A stretch of DNA of 64,000 bases from Apostichopus japonicus. Lineage: Eukaryota; Echinodermata; Holothuroidea; Aspidochirotida; Stichopodidae. Made by a program: the position numbers and the translations under genes. The stretch is taken from the NCBI RefSeq assembly GCF_037975245.1, contig NC_092569.1:7312501-7376500 (forward strand), given 5' to 3'. A model generated the notes under the pieces. That model saw nothing but the letters and a program-made list of their open reading frames with translations. It was not told the DNA's origin and searched no databases. Below, piece after piece: positions 30,001 to 36,570 of this stretch (position 1 is the stretch's first letter; each line of letters starts with the position of its first letter).

Positions 30001-33000
30001 CAAGATTGAGTGCAGTATGTTTGTGAATGGGCTCAAATACAAATGGTCTTCAACAGTACATACAGTACATACAGAATTGGTATGAAGATCCAGAGAGTAC
30101 AAGAACCCCATCAAGATTGAGTGCAGTATGTTTGTGAATGGGCTCAAATACAAATGGTCTTCAACAGTACATACAGAATTGGTATGAAGATCCAGAGAGT
30201 ACAAGAACCCCATCAAGATTGAGTGCAGTATGTTTGTGAATGGGCTCAAATACAAATGGTCTTCAACAGTACATACAGTACATACAGAATTGGTATGAAG
30301 ATCCAGAGAGTACAAGAACCCCATCAAGATTGAGTGCAGTATGTTTGTGAATGGGCTCAAATACAAATAGTCTTCAACAGTACATACAGAATTGGTATGA
30401 AGATCCAGAGAGTACAAGAACCCCATCAAGATTGAGTGCAGTATGTTTGTGAATGGGCTCAAATACAAATAGTCTTCAACAGTACATACAGATATCCAGG
30501 AAATGAAATCTGCTTGTAATTCTTTTGTTGGTGGATTTATACACACTCTGGCCCTTATCCATTTTGCACTCTTAGCTTCAAGGGGTCAACAGGCTATCTC
30601 AAATGGTCTCAAAATTGACTTTATTCTCTGTGATTTATATCAGCTGATTCTGCGTTGGCAATGATAACAATAATTAAAGGGATGGTCGGTGGATGAGCAC
30701 CTCTGTTCTTTTCTGGTTCTCACTAAATTCTTGGGCAAATTTAACTTACTTGCTTTACACTAGTCTTATTAAGTGGGAGTTTTAACAAATTATATAGCAA
30801 GCAATCACAAAGCCTTCAGCTTTTTGGGTTTGGTGGACATTTTAGAGATGTGTAAACACCACAAAGATGAAAACCAAGTTAACTCTAAGCTGACAGCAAC
30901 AACAGAAGCAACAAGATCATTTAAAAGGAGACACACTCAACTATCATCTTTAGTTTATGTCATAGAGAAATTTGACAGTTCCCCAAACTAAGAAAAATCT
31001 TGCTCAGCTTGGGAGATATATTGGGTGTATGTATATCTTATGGATGTCCCATCTTGAATGCCAGAGGGCTAAATCTCGTGGAGGTCTAAGGTCATGTGAG
31101 GTCAATATATATCAAAATGCAAGTGTTATGAATATCTCAAGACAGCTTAAAGGATCCAGATTAATCAGATTTTCTACTTCTAAGGCAAACTTGTTTGTTT
31201 TGTTTTCCAGGATCACCTGAACCAGAAATGATGTTTCCTATAGAAGAAGTTACAGATTCCAAAAAAGGTTGGTTATAGTGCAAATGCCATGTACTGCCAC
31301 AGATCTATTCTCCAAAATAATAGTTAATAGAAGATTCCGTGGGTTGCTTACTTTGCTGTAGCCATGGGCGCAGATGTAGGTGGGGACAGTGGGATGCGTC
31401 TCCACCAACTTTTTCAGTCGTGGGGACATGATATACCGTGTCCCCACCAATTTGTCTTGACCAAAAGCTGCATTTCAAATTCCCCTGTATTGATATTTTG
31501 CACAGTTTGATCCAGCATTGTGCCAATGACATGCTATAAATGACGAGAATTATTAAGATTGACACTATTAGGCGTGATTTTCCGCTGAAGTATTAACACA
31601 TTCAATCATGTGAAACATAATCTAAACACGAGACTGCTAAATTGTGGTCAGCAAAACGAACTGAGTGCGAACAAAACAATTGTTAAAAACTCACACTGTG
31701 TGTTGCCAATTTGAGCTAGCTTCACGTCCAGTTCACATTTAATTATACCACAGTTGTTAAATATAGGACGGAAATCGCATTTGCGGCAGCCTATAATTTT
31801 TTTCTGGGAGAGGACCCCAGACCCATTGTATACAAAAGTCTACTTGAATTATTTGTCACCTGATTTTTTGCTGCAGACGCCCATTTTTTCCCCCAAACTA
31901 AATTTCTAAGCCATGAAATCTAAAACTTAAGGAGGTTTGGGAGCATCATTGGGTCTGGGAAGTGTTATTTCCATCGATCTGGGAGGTAAATTTGCCAAAA
32001 ATATTATTGTACGCTACAGAACATGCAAACCCATGGTCGTGCTCCGCTTAAATAGTATCAGAGAACAGACACGCGTCCTCACCATTATCCAAGACTGATC
32101 TGCGCCCATTGATGTATCAGTTGCCTAAATGTTTGGCTATGGCTCTAAAGGATGGCAATAGGATAACTTTAATTTTGATATGCTACAGGAAATCAGCATG
32201 TTCCAATCCCACTTTCAATTTTCAAGATATGTCCCATTAAATAAAGGCTGGTCATTTAAAGTGGTTGGAGAACTTGGTCTAGGACAGATTATTAGGTACG
32301 TGTAACAGCAACACAAACTCAAGTTTTTCGGCCTAACATAAACATGTTTACAATGTATTTTAGGTTTTCATACCAGTGGTGTTTGACTTTATTCTTGAAT
32401 ACTGTAGTTAACGTGTCTTGTGAAAATGAACCCATGTGGAGTTTGTTGCTTTTTTCCCCTATTCTCTATAAATGAGTCCATTTGTGCCAGGCAAGGGTCT
32501 GGTATGATGCTGATTAACATGTCAGCAACAAACTAATTGGATGTGATAGCATCATACTGTCAGATCGAGTTACATTTATAGTTTATTTTACTGTGTACCT
32601 TGAGCATTGGTCATTATACTTGTTAATAGTAGTGAGTTTTACATTAACAAACTGAATTTGTGAGACACTGATTTTGATATTTTATTCATTGTCAAACCAT
32701 TTTGAATTTTATCTCAATTCAATGGTTTGAATAATTATTTTCATATCAGCAAAACCGCCATCACCACTGGATAAAAGAATGTTCTACAAGGTAAGACGTT
32801 TTGTTTACAGTTAGATATTTTTTTTGTGTCTTCAGTTGTTCTTTTAATTTTCCTAGAGGCTAAGCTTCACTGTAGTTTTAGTTAGTCTCTGACTTGTTGC
32901 TTAAATCTGAAGTTCTCATAGTCACTGCCATGCAATTCTATAATGCAATTGAATGTCATCATTTCGCATCATTCTTTCATATAATTTGAGACGATAAAGA

Positions 33001-35891
33001 TTAAAGCATTGCTAACCTAATTGCTAACCTCTAATGGTTTCTAGACTTTGTAGCCTAACATTTAATCAACCCTCAGGGTACAACCATACTCTCTACCATG
33101 TGCTACAAGGAGTATATCCCATACATATTTCAAAGTAGCTATTGTATATGTGACTCAATTCATCTTGTTTTCTGCAACTGTTTGTCTCAACCTGTGTGTA
33201 AGCTGTATTTATTTCCTTTCTGTTGTTAGAGAGAAAGCTTTTGGACTCCACCTGTGCAGATAACGCCACTGAGCTATATTCCAGGAGCAGTAGTAGAGAA
33301 ATACCTTGGAAATATTAACATCTTTTTTGTTCGTGAATGCACATCAGTAAAAGAGGTTCATGTTTATATATTTTATTTTCACCTTTCTGTAGCATCACAT
33401 GGATTGTAAGAAGCTTGTAGTTGGAAGATCCGAGTGCTAAGTGAGAGTAATTTTATTTGTTAGCACTGACTTGTAATTTCAAGATAGACAATAAACCTCA
33501 TTTGCCACATGATACTGCCTGCCTAAAACTAAATGTACAGACACTTTTGTTTAGCAAATATACATTTGAGAGATAGCTCATTTTAGCTCTAGGGTTAGAA
33601 ACTATATTGTGCACTTTATTGTAAACCACAGGAGGTACTGTAGTGATGCACAAGGCATCTATGTGTGAAGGATTGAAATTGAGTTGTTTTCTGGCATAGT
33701 TCATAATAGCCTGCTCAACAGTTTTTTGAAATGTAGAACTTAGAAGAAATTTGCTTTCCTTTTCATCTTTTTTGACCTAATACACAGGTGCAAAGTCTGT
33801 CCATCATATTTTCAGATTGCAAATATATGTTTTGAAGTCTAGAGGTTTCCTTTTCTCACAAACCTTATTCCATTCTCCATTTCTTTTTAACAGTCTGGAG
33901 GGGTTGGTGGATTCCTGCATAATTTTGTTACAGAAGTTAATGCTATTGCTAGGTCCCATGTATTATCACTGGGAGGGAATGCCCTGCTTGCCTACAACAT
34001 GGTTGACTTTGTCTTAATGGATAATCCACACAAAAATCAGGTAAGACCTTCTTTGTTCCAACAATTCTCTTTTTACATAAATCCTCCTCAATTTCACTGT
34101 ATTGAATGATAGCATTTGTGTTGTTTATGATGTGGTACAAGATATTATAAGTGATTAAGTTTCCAAATGAATTAATTGAGAAATTTAAAGGATATTCTAG
34201 TGATAATCAATTAAAACTTATACTGAAGAGAAAAATATTTCACACATCTTGCCCCTAACTCATGAATATGGTTGATTGAATGTAACCTATTTAGACTGGC
34301 TAAACATTTGACTACTCCAGGAAGTTGGATCACAGTACGTGGTCTGTGATGTCATCTGGGCAAATGCTCTTACTATATTTTACTGAGGCTATCATAATCT
34401 TCTTGTTGATTATAGCTTGAAACATGATACATTTGGATATGTTTGTTTAGTTGTCAAAATTCTCTATTCTTAGAATTTAATCAAAATATATCTTTACCTG
34501 CAGAAATTATCTTTTCTTCTGTGGATAAATATTATATTAACAAAAACAAAGACATTTTATAGCTGAATTGCCTCGATGACAACATCCATTCTACTGTTGC
34601 CAGATGCAAAGTATCACCAAATTTAGAAAATTCATATCTTCGGCATACAACATGCTCTGAGGATGTGGTTTTCGCCCATAGTTTCCAAAAACTTTCAGCA
34701 AGTTTGCTAAGCAACAAACTTCAGCCACCATTATATCCTTTTTAGGTCATAGAAGCCATTCTTGGCTTTTGTGTACTATGATGTTGAACACCAGTTCATA
34801 TACAAGCATGATATGACCTGAAATCAACAGCAATTATCAAGGTATCAGGTTACATAGTAACTTAATAATAATAATAATAATAAATATTTAATAAGTACAT
34901 TTCTTATTGGGGATATTTATTCCATATCGCATTGGGAAATTGCTGTACAAGTGCAGTTTATGTACACAGGAATCATATTATTTGATTAGAGACGAACGTC
35001 AGATCCTTGCTTTACAAAATTCTGATGTTTTGCCTGAAAAAGCAAAGAAATAAAACTTGTTCATGGTGCTGAACAATTAAAATAAGATTAGAAACTAAAT
35101 AGTTATAACTGACCAACTTTAATGATAGCTAAAAAACCAAATTTGTCTTTACTGATCTTTAGCATTAACAAGAAAACCAAAACACTATGTGACACCTAAC
35201 AGTGTTTCCTTTGAGAATTTGTATAGTAACACTGCCCAAAATATGTTCAAGGTCATTGTTCAGTTTTAAGTGATCAGCAGTGTTCATTTACTAATGACTT
35301 AACCCCTTCTTTAACTTTTAAGCAATAAAAGTTTTACAAATAACTTTTACCTCAACAAAAATTAACAGGAACCTTGAACTTACTATGATGAACTTTGACC
35401 TGTCATTTTCTAAAGCCTTCAGTTTCCTTGGGTGAATTCACATACTAAGTATGAAGTTCATCCAAGCTTTTCTATTGGAACTACCAGGTTTTGTAGACTG
35501 TGACCTCTAGTGGCCTCAAGTAACCACTGACTTCTCCAAAAAACAATTTGGTTCTTTACTCGATGAGGTGGATCCAAGTTCAACATTTGAAGATCAAGTG
35601 TTGGTCTTAGTTAACATGTTTACAAGCCAAAGTATATATTACACACTTACATAGATAGATGCCCTGTCATTGATTCCTTAAGCCTTCACTGAGGAGTCAG
35701 TAAGTGAAGTTTTCTGTTAAAATGTTGGTTCAGATAACATAGATGAATTGTACAATGTTTTCCACCTGATAATTGATTGCTTTGTATTAGTTACCATTTC
35801 AAATTTTCCATTTCAGTGCCAGGGACTAATCAATGTGTTTGGTGATGCTGTTTTTGTGGACTATAAAGGATTAACAGATATGAGCAGATGA
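1..35891 (+). CDS. C2CD5: C2CD5 orthologue, 3' part of gene (22 exons, N-terminus outside window)
   Basis: C2CD5 (also CDP138) is, from family knowledge, a Ca2+/phospholipid-binding C2 protein and AKT2 substrate that helps GLUT4 vesicles fuse with the plasma membrane. I see 22 exons at 1-18, 3245-3378, 3725-3922, 7799-7913, 9600-9758, 10103-10216, 10384-10531, 11473-11526, 12125-12199, 12789-12851, 21134-21232, 22781-22882, 23739-23799, 24141-24202, 25779-25859, 27591-27680, 28688-28745, 31211-31267, 32750-32790, 33230-33355, 33894-34040 and 35817-35891. All have AG/GT borders and compatible phases; summed they give 691 codons plus TGA without an internal stop. Order and spacing follow the vertebrate protein from about residue 255 to near its end. 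Recognisable pieces are two GxNAVVGY-like YbjQ-type segments, a CxxC-x17-CxxC pair, and blocks such as KGMNALFGLRVIITVGENV. The C2 domain is not in the window. The linker after the CCLC block looks shorter than in vertebrates. Function in this animal is inferred from orthology. Confidence 0.95.
19..3244 (+). other. C2CD5: C2CD5 intron with dispersed repeat copies
   Basis: This intron runs from the GTAAGT donor to the TTTTTGCAG acceptor. About 240-1000 and 1575-1720 hold modules of the dispersed AGGTCA-bearing repeat, including perfect AGGTCAAAGGTCA at 361-373 and 611-623. I see no coding sequence in the rest. Confidence 0.7.
3245..3378 (+). CDS. C2CD5: C2CD5 exon, Ser/Pro/Gln-rich linker
   Basis: The exon follows a T-rich acceptor and ends in CTCTG before GTATGT. 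It encodes a low-complexity linker with NSRQPPSPSKQLPQSQQQ and SDPDLDAS, matching the position of the vertebrate SSSDTDLS-containing linker between the C2 domain and the central region. It enters in phase 2 and leaves in phase 1. Confidence 0.9.
3725..3922 (+). CDS. C2CD5: C2CD5 exon, start of central YbjQ-like region
   Basis: After a short Gly/Ser stretch the exon encodes YPFFTITTFPPNFLEKLGG and ARSVKLLDRIHNP, closely matching the vertebrate FPFFTLTAFPPGF and ARSVKLLDRIHNP blocks. This is the strongest identity anchor for the gene. The acceptor is TTCTAACAG and the donor is CCAG|GTAGTA; phase 1 to phase 1. Confidence 0.95.
3923..7798 (+). other. C2CD5: C2CD5 intron
   Basis: A 3.9-kb intron. 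A short fragment of the second dispersed repeat type lies at about 5093-5150. The small open frames here show no family resemblance, no splice context and no codon pattern like the neighbouring exons, so I call no gene. Confidence 0.6.
7799..7913 (+). CDS. C2CD5: C2CD5 exon with GCNAVVGY motif
   Basis: It encodes DESETRDVWWTEIRTEIRAH and then MGCNAVVGYKETTSI. This matches the vertebrate WWAEIRQEIKSHAKALGCHAVVGY segment, the conserved core of the YbjQ-like module. The donor is ATATT|GTAAGTA; it enters in phase 1 and leaves in phase 2. Confidence 0.95.
7914..9599 (+). repeat. C2CD5 intron filled by dispersed AGGTCA-type repeat modules
   Basis: From about 8225 to 9080 a degenerate modular repeat recurs: a GTAAACA...ATAACTCAA-like phrase, a 'tacttggta' phrase with a CACCTTA-like line, and an AGGTCA-containing line, every 150-200 bases. 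A short TA/TG run precedes it at 8199-8232. The remainder shows nothing I can name. Confidence 0.6.
9600..9758 (+). CDS. C2CD5: C2CD5 exon, FDEICLLSATGTAAI block
   Basis: The exon starts after CTCATACAG and encodes FDEICLLSATGTAAIVSVTG, matching vertebrate CEEVCILSASGTAAV. A less conserved stretch rich in Lys, Gln and Thr follows. The donor is GAAAG|GTAACA, phase 2 to phase 2. Confidence 0.92.
10103..10216 (+). CDS. C2CD5: C2CD5 exon with first and second CxxC pairs
   Basis: The correct frame gives SDASQCRLCHIPYNDSALPF and then VTLATCNLC. The CxxC-x17-CxxC spacing equals that of the vertebrate CGFCHIPY...CYNC segment and looks like a zinc-binding knuckle pair; metal binding is an inference. 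The acceptor is TTTTTAAG and the donor TGCAG|GTGAGT. A longer open frame at 10108 is a shadow in another frame. Confidence 0.93.
10384..10531 (+). CDS. C2CD5: C2CD5 exon, KVPDVLFTTIEPP block
   Basis: It encodes KWKVPDVLFTTIEPPEEL and CVQARICKMKKRAQGEINAA, matching vertebrate QKVPDVLFTTIDLP and LIQARLCRLKKKAQAEANA. The donor is AGTGAT|GTAAGT. It closes in phase 0. Confidence 0.95.
10532..11472 (+). other. C2CD5 intron, nothing recognised
   Basis: A 0.9-kb intron of plain AT-rich sequence. I see no repeat unit, inverted repeat or coding frame worth calling. Confidence 0.6.
11473..11526 (+). CDS. C2CD5: C2CD5 short exon, LPFIEFELHRQLMNRLK
   Basis: This 54-base phase-0 exon encodes ALPFIEFELHRQLMNRLK, matching vertebrate LLPFMEYEVHTQLMNKLK almost residue for residue. 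It is bounded by TTCTTCTAG and AAAG|GTATGT. Confidence 0.95.
11588..11657. repeat. Perfect 24-bp inverted repeat (hairpin) in C2CD5 intron
   Basis: Arms 11588-11611 and 11634-11657 are perfect reverse complements over 24 bases, with a 22-base spacer. Each arm contains the palindrome ATACATGTAT. It abuts the 24-bp minisatellite that starts just after the right arm. Confidence 0.9.
11658..11885 (+). repeat. 24-bp minisatellite, about 9 copies
   Basis: The unit is 24 bases with the core GTCTCCACACTATGATGTTT. The central copies are nearly identical and the edge copies use GAGTGTCC instead of AAGTCTCC. Because 24 is a multiple of three, several frames stay open; these are repeat shadows, not genes. 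Confidence 0.92.
12125..12199 (+). CDS. C2CD5: C2CD5 exon, KGMNALFGLR block
   Basis: It encodes KGMNALFGLRVIITVGENV and VGNA, the best conserved stretch of the family (vertebrate KGMNALFGLRIQITVGENM). The acceptor is ATCCACAG and the donor GCT|GTAAGT, both in phase 0. Confidence 0.97.
12200..12788 (+). other. C2CD5 intron with short tandem CACCTATAATTCTTATATT repeat
   Basis: At about 12427-12512 the phrase CACCTATAATTCTTATATT recurs three to four times with small gaps. Nothing else is recognisable in this 0.6-kb intron. Confidence 0.6.
12789..12851 (+). CDS. C2CD5: C2CD5 exon
   Basis: A 63-base phase-0 exon encoding IATAVYVSGMPPPSTLKITS, which aligns with vertebrate SATGVYLAALPTPGGIQI. The acceptor is TTTTGTCAG and the donor TCCAAG|GTAAGA. 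Confidence 0.93.
12852..14745 (+). other. First part of the 8.3-kb C2CD5 intron, no gene recognised
   Basis: This is unique-looking sequence with somewhat higher GC from about 13140 to 14720, for example the GC-rich patch at 14655-14710. It could be an old insertion, but I could not identify paired ends. The small open frames here carry no recognisable motif. Confidence 0.5.
14746..16270 (+). repeat. Long array of dispersed AGGTCA-type repeat modules
   Basis: Successive modules contain a 'gatatctcaa' phrase, 'catacttggta', 'gatccaccttattg' and an AGGTCA-AAGGTCA line. Perfect AGGTCAAAGGTCA occurs at 15969-15981 and 16113-16125, with one-mismatch AGGTCAGAGGTCA just after 16240. Modules are about 150-200 bases long and diverged. 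Confidence 0.75.
16811..17290 (+). repeat. Perfect 30-bp minisatellite, 16 copies
   Basis: Sixteen head-to-tail copies of a 30-base unit that begins AACCTAACTAATAACCAGTA show no difference between copies that I can see. The unit length is a multiple of three, so a 200-residue frame on + (repeating NLTNNQYSRH) and a 174-residue frame on - (repeating LCLEYWLLVR) both stay open. Neither has independent coding support, and the array lies inside a C2CD5 intron. Confidence 0.97.
17291..18004 (+). other. C2CD5 intron, nothing recognised
   Basis: Plain AT-rich intronic sequence between the minisatellite and the next dispersed repeat. No coding or repeat structure seen. Confidence 0.5.
18005..18553 (+). 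repeat. Dispersed repeat type B, left half (split by a transposon)
   Basis: The repeat begins with an inverted pair GATTCCTTGCC...AAGGTATC, then GTGTGTGTATGTGACG. Modules follow containing 'aacacgataactt', 'gattgaagtcat', 'gcgccatagtgag', 'atgaatattaatgaggtcac' and 'ttggtagatagcgggtacat'. The same modules recur at 19999-20430, 53455-53880 and, reversed, at 54430-54496 and 55926-56510. Confidence 0.75.
18554..19996 (+). mobile_element. Decayed DNA transposon with SWIM zinc finger / YqaJ-type remnant
   Basis: The element reads TA-GACACAAT...ATTGTGTC-TA, so it has short terminal inverted repeats and a probable TA target duplication. A second subterminal inverted match is TATAGTGGGTAAA at the left against TTTACCCACTATA at the right. 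It splits a type-B dispersed repeat whose modules resume at 19999. Its ends, size and the SWIM/YqaJ content fit ISL2EU-type elements, which as I recall use a 2-bp duplication and carry a YqaJ-like nuclease gene; that family call is an inference. Confidence 0.7.
18614..19710 (+). pseudogene. SWIM zinc finger plus partial YqaJ-like nuclease remnant
   Basis: Fragments in shifting frames cover 18614-18880, 18826-19104, 19156-19482 and on to about 19710. One piece reads AHCSCIAGCGGICNHIFALL, the CxC...CxH signature of a SWIM zinc finger. A later piece reads SQCVEWREQRKLRLTASNF, the usual start of a YqaJ-type exonuclease domain, followed at once by a stop. Frameshifts and the missing catalytic part make it a pseudogene. 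It belongs to the surrounding transposon rather than to C2CD5. Confidence 0.75.
19997..20430 (+). repeat. Dispersed repeat type B, right half
   Basis: This resumes the repeat interrupted at 18553: 'cttggtattaatgtgctggtagatagtgggtacatg' is the direct continuation of the module seen intact at 18270-18310. Further 'gtaaacacggtaactgaac' and 'attaatgaggtcacagg' modules follow. Confidence 0.75.
20431..21133 (+). other. End of the 8.3-kb C2CD5 intron
   Basis: Weak dispersed-repeat modules ('catgctttgtttgcagatccacctt' near 20790-20820) followed by plain sequence up to the exon. No gene seen. Confidence 0.5.
21134..21232 (+). CDS. C2CD5: C2CD5 exon, basic/polar helix segment
   Basis: It encodes GERNLKWLQQKLVDTTARNR and DLYDLNSQ, aligning with vertebrate SHMQKKINDTIAKNKELYEIN. 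Phase 0 on both sides; acceptor GATAATAG, donor TCACAG|GTAAGG. The preceding intron is 8.3 kb. Confidence 0.93.
21233..22780 (+). other. C2CD5 intron, nothing firm
   Basis: A short line at 21960-22170 (cacaccaagccacacaaacac and ccatggggtacccc) may be an old repeat end. A 118-residue frame on the - strand at 21629-21985 has no recognisable motif and looks like chance. Confidence 0.5.
22781..22882 (+). CDS. C2CD5: C2CD5 exon, acidic Ser-rich segment
   Basis: It encodes SSVESESTSHGSLEEVHEPQ and then TDTYVIE. This matches the vertebrate SQSESSDEVTELDLS...FVLEIDD region. The acceptor is ATCTATAG and the donor GAG|GTAATC, phase 0. Confidence 0.9.
23090..23690 (-). mobile_element. LINE (CR1/L2-like) 3' fragment
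   Basis: Reading the - strand, 23681-23388 encodes HTHNTRQADYLHPRQC and later RAIALWNPLPFTLKAMPS ending in FRKSFQKHFI. This is the typical C-terminal tail of a non-LTR retrotransposon ORF2 (HNTR...LWN-LP...FK). An AAATGAAATGAAA-like tail on the - strand near 23090 suits a LINE 3' end. The element is 5'-truncated and sits inside a C2CD5 intron. Confidence 0.8.
23739..23799 (+). CDS. C2CD5: C2CD5 exon
   Basis: A 61-base exon encoding LDDLEDQKAISDMLEPGLPQ and one base of Gly. The LDD/ED start matches the vertebrate IDDTDAMEDVHSLL segment. The acceptor is ATTAATAG, the donor CAAG|GTAGGT, phase 0 to 1. Confidence 0.9.
24141..24202 (+). CDS. C2CD5: C2CD5 exon, GFYSC motif
   Basis: It encodes GFYSCSTDKLPGNVQMAHHL plus Gln; vertebrates have GFYSCNTEIMPGINNWTSEI. 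An internal CAG|GTAATG at 24173 looks like a donor, but only the later CTACAG|GTAGGT at 24202 joins the next exon in frame and keeps the aligned residues. Confidence 0.9.
24203..25778 (+). repeat. C2CD5 intron with dispersed repeat modules
   Basis: Type-A modules occur at about 25060-25450 and a GTGTGTACGCCTTGCTTGTAAACACC start at 24885-24915. Up to 24880 I see ordinary intronic sequence. Confidence 0.55.
25779..25859 (+). CDS. C2CD5: C2CD5 exon, NLSDANTKNLNNTFGEM segment
   Basis: A phase-0 exon of 27 codons encoding TMMRRQNLSDANTKNLNNTF and GEMVQ, matching vertebrate VRVIRLSSLNLTNQALNKNF. Acceptor TTTTACCAG, donor TTCAG|GTACAG. Confidence 0.92.
25985..27370. repeat. AT-rich element with repeated GGCCATATATA / CTGGCCAGATA motifs
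   Basis: The two ends (about 25985-26340 and 27230-27370) carry many short direct and inverted copies of TATAAAAC, GGCCAGATA, GGCCATAT and GGATATAA motifs. The middle (26400-27200) is less repetitive. This layout suggests a non-autonomous element with complex terminal repeats, but I could not fix exact ends or a target duplication. Confidence 0.5.
27591..27680 (+). CDS. C2CD5: C2CD5 exon, CCLC block
   Basis: It encodes SLCFKLRTNTPCCLCKLSW and LTEDNIAY, matching vertebrate SLYFKLRSMIPCCLCHVNF. The start after GTTTTCCACAG keeps phase 0; a longer open frame beginning at 27531 reads into intron. Donor GCATAT|GTGAGT. Confidence 0.95.
27681..28687 (+). other. C2CD5 intron with GGGTACCCG-rich fragment
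   Basis: At about 27975-28030 there is a patch of GGGTACCCG and TTACCCG inverted repeats like the subterminal repeats of hAT-type elements. No paired end was found. The rest is unremarkable. Confidence 0.5.
28688..28745 (+). CDS. C2CD5: C2CD5 exon
   Basis: It encodes VWLTAAALHVKENEKSPLT plus one base, aligned with vertebrate VTVTAVAITFDKNQ. Acceptor TTTTTAG, donor AACAG|GTAATT; phase 0 to 1. Confidence 0.85.
28746..29390 (+). repeat. C2CD5 intron; dispersed repeat type A start
   Basis: From about 29010 the inverted pair GATTCCTTGC...AAGGAATC, then ATGCGATGGTGATG and GTGTGTGTGTGTGAC mark the start of the repeat. Modules with a degenerate AGGTCAGAGGTCA follow to 29390, where they run straight into the tandem array. 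28746-29000 is plain intron. Confidence 0.65.
29391..30490 (+). repeat. Tandem array, 102-111-bp unit, about 10 copies
   Basis: The start of TTGGTATGAA recurs at 29541, 29652, 29759, 29861, 29966, 30077, 30179, 30290 and 30392, so steps are 111, 107, 102, 105, 111, 102, 111 and 102. Most of the difference is one extra 9-base TACATACAG. The unit's beginning (TTGGTATGAAGATC...AGTACAAGAACCC) is the same phrase as in the dispersed type-A repeat just upstream. A 217-residue - strand frame runs through it because most steps are multiples of three. Confidence 0.93.
30491..31210 (+). other. C2CD5 intron with type-A repeat fragments
   Basis: A fragment with 'catctta', 'ggaggtctaaggtcatgtgaggtcaa' and 'gaatatctcaaga' lies at 31015-31150. 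The small open frame at 30773-30991 has no recognisable motif. Confidence 0.5.
31211..31267 (+). CDS. C2CD5: C2CD5 exon, acidic linker
   Basis: It encodes GSPEPEMMFPIEEVTDSKK plus one base. It corresponds to the vertebrate EELLQFPLELCSDSL stretch. Acceptor GTTTTCCAG, donor AAAAAAG|GTTGGT (weaker than others), phase 1 to 1. Confidence 0.82.
31362..32111. mobile_element. hAT-like non-autonomous element
   Basis: The left end reads CCATGGGCGCAGATG and the right end ATCTGCGCCCATTG, a 14-base imperfect terminal inverted repeat. Near the right end, ATGGTCGTGCTCCGCTTAAATAGTA matches a block also found near the right ends of the elements at 41941-44109 and 62185-63620. A clean target duplication was not visible. 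Confidence 0.65.
32750..32790 (+). CDS. C2CD5: C2CD5 41-base exon
   Basis: A very short exon encoding AKPPSPLDKRMFYK with the first base supplied by the previous exon. It is supported by phase (1 to 0), an acceptor TCATATCAG and a donor TACAAG|GTAAGA. Conservation is weak here, so it rests on frame continuity and position. Confidence 0.75.
33230..33355 (+). CDS. C2CD5: C2CD5 exon, PLSYIPGA...YLGNINIFFVRE block
   Basis: It encodes VQITPLSYIPGAVVEKYLG and NINIFFVRECTSVKE, close to vertebrate MTPLSFIPGAKITKYLGIIN. This begins the C-terminal YbjQ-like module. Acceptor TGTTGTTAG, donor GAG|GTTCAT, phase 0. Confidence 0.95.
33894..34040 (+). CDS. C2CD5: C2CD5 exon with GGNALLAY motif
   Basis: It encodes SGGVGGFLHNFVTEVNAIAR, SHVLSLGGNALLAYNMVDF and MDNPHKNQ, matching vertebrate GGVSGFLHAFIAEVFAMVRA and LGGNAVVSY. 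Phase 0, acceptor TTTTTAACAG, donor ATCAG|GTAAGA. Confidence 0.96.
34041..35816 (+). other. Last C2CD5 intron: (TAA)n and a reversed type-A repeat
   Basis: A short (TAA)n run lies at 34862-34886. A reverse-oriented type-A dispersed repeat occupies about 35370-35690, ending in GATTCCTTAAG. The remainder shows nothing. Confidence 0.6.
35817..35891 (+). CDS. C2CD5: C2CD5 terminal exon
   Basis: It encodes CQGLINVFGDAVFVDY and ends KGLTDMSR-stop. Vertebrate proteins have QCLINVSGDAVVFV and then a longer polar tail, so the C-terminus here is shorter. The acceptor is TTTCCATTTCAG. Confidence 0.95.
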   Translation, partial: CQGLINVFGDAVFVDYKGLTDMSR

Positions 35892-35949
35892 AACAGGCCA
35901 CCTGGGAAAGTTATTCATTTTGTGAATTATATATTTATGAGTTTGCAGA

Positions 35950-35955
35950 AATAAA
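35950..35955 (+). terminator. Poly(A) signal AATAAA after C2CD5
   Basis: A canonical AATAAA 59 bases past the stop codon. It would make a very short 3' UTR; later signals may also be used. Confidence 0.5.
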
Positions 35956-36570
35956 TTTGCAAGGCTGTCAACAGTTTGTATCCATGACAGCTCAAGAGTC
36001 AAATGAGTTTTATTCCCTAAATATGCACATTGTGATTCAATGAGAAATTCTCAGTAGGCTTGACCACACTAAAAGGAATAACGAAGGCAGGGATCAAAGA
36101 CAATTTATATGATTCAATAACCTCTAAACGCTCTAATATTCAAGTTTTAAGTTAACCGCTTCAAGTTTGACTGAATATGCTCGCTTTGAAAAATTGGCTT
36201 CTAAGCGCTCACCACAGTGCCATTGATTACGTTATACACGTGAAAGTCTATATTGATGATGTCAGAGAGGAACAACTCTCGTAAGTCGTAACAAAGTCAT
36301 TTTCCATGTGGTTGCCTCCCGGTAGAAAAAATTCAGCTGCTGTTGCTAGGGTTAGAAGTTTAGAAGGTATTGGATATTCTATCAGCTCATAGCAGTTTAA
36401 AATATTAAGGAGGCACCTGAAGGTCATAGTCATGAAAACGTCAAGAGTTTTCTTTTCTTAAAACTTTTGTTAAAAGAAGGCATAGGCTACACTAAACAAG
36501 CACACTGAAGCTAGGCCTAGGGTGAGCTAAAGTAACAGTAACAAATGTAGACTGATTGCAACGTTAAAAG

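Noticed and set aside
29893-30546. 217-residue - strand frame
   Set aside because: It exists only because most 102-111-base tandem units are multiples of three. No domain or splice context.
32189-32242. Possible alternative C2CD5 terminal exon (acceptor CTACAG, in-frame stop, AATAAA nearby)
   Set aside because: It is in phase after exon 31211-31267, but the residues match nothing in the family, and the 32750 exon continues the frame properly. Could be an intronic poly(A) event, but there is no support.
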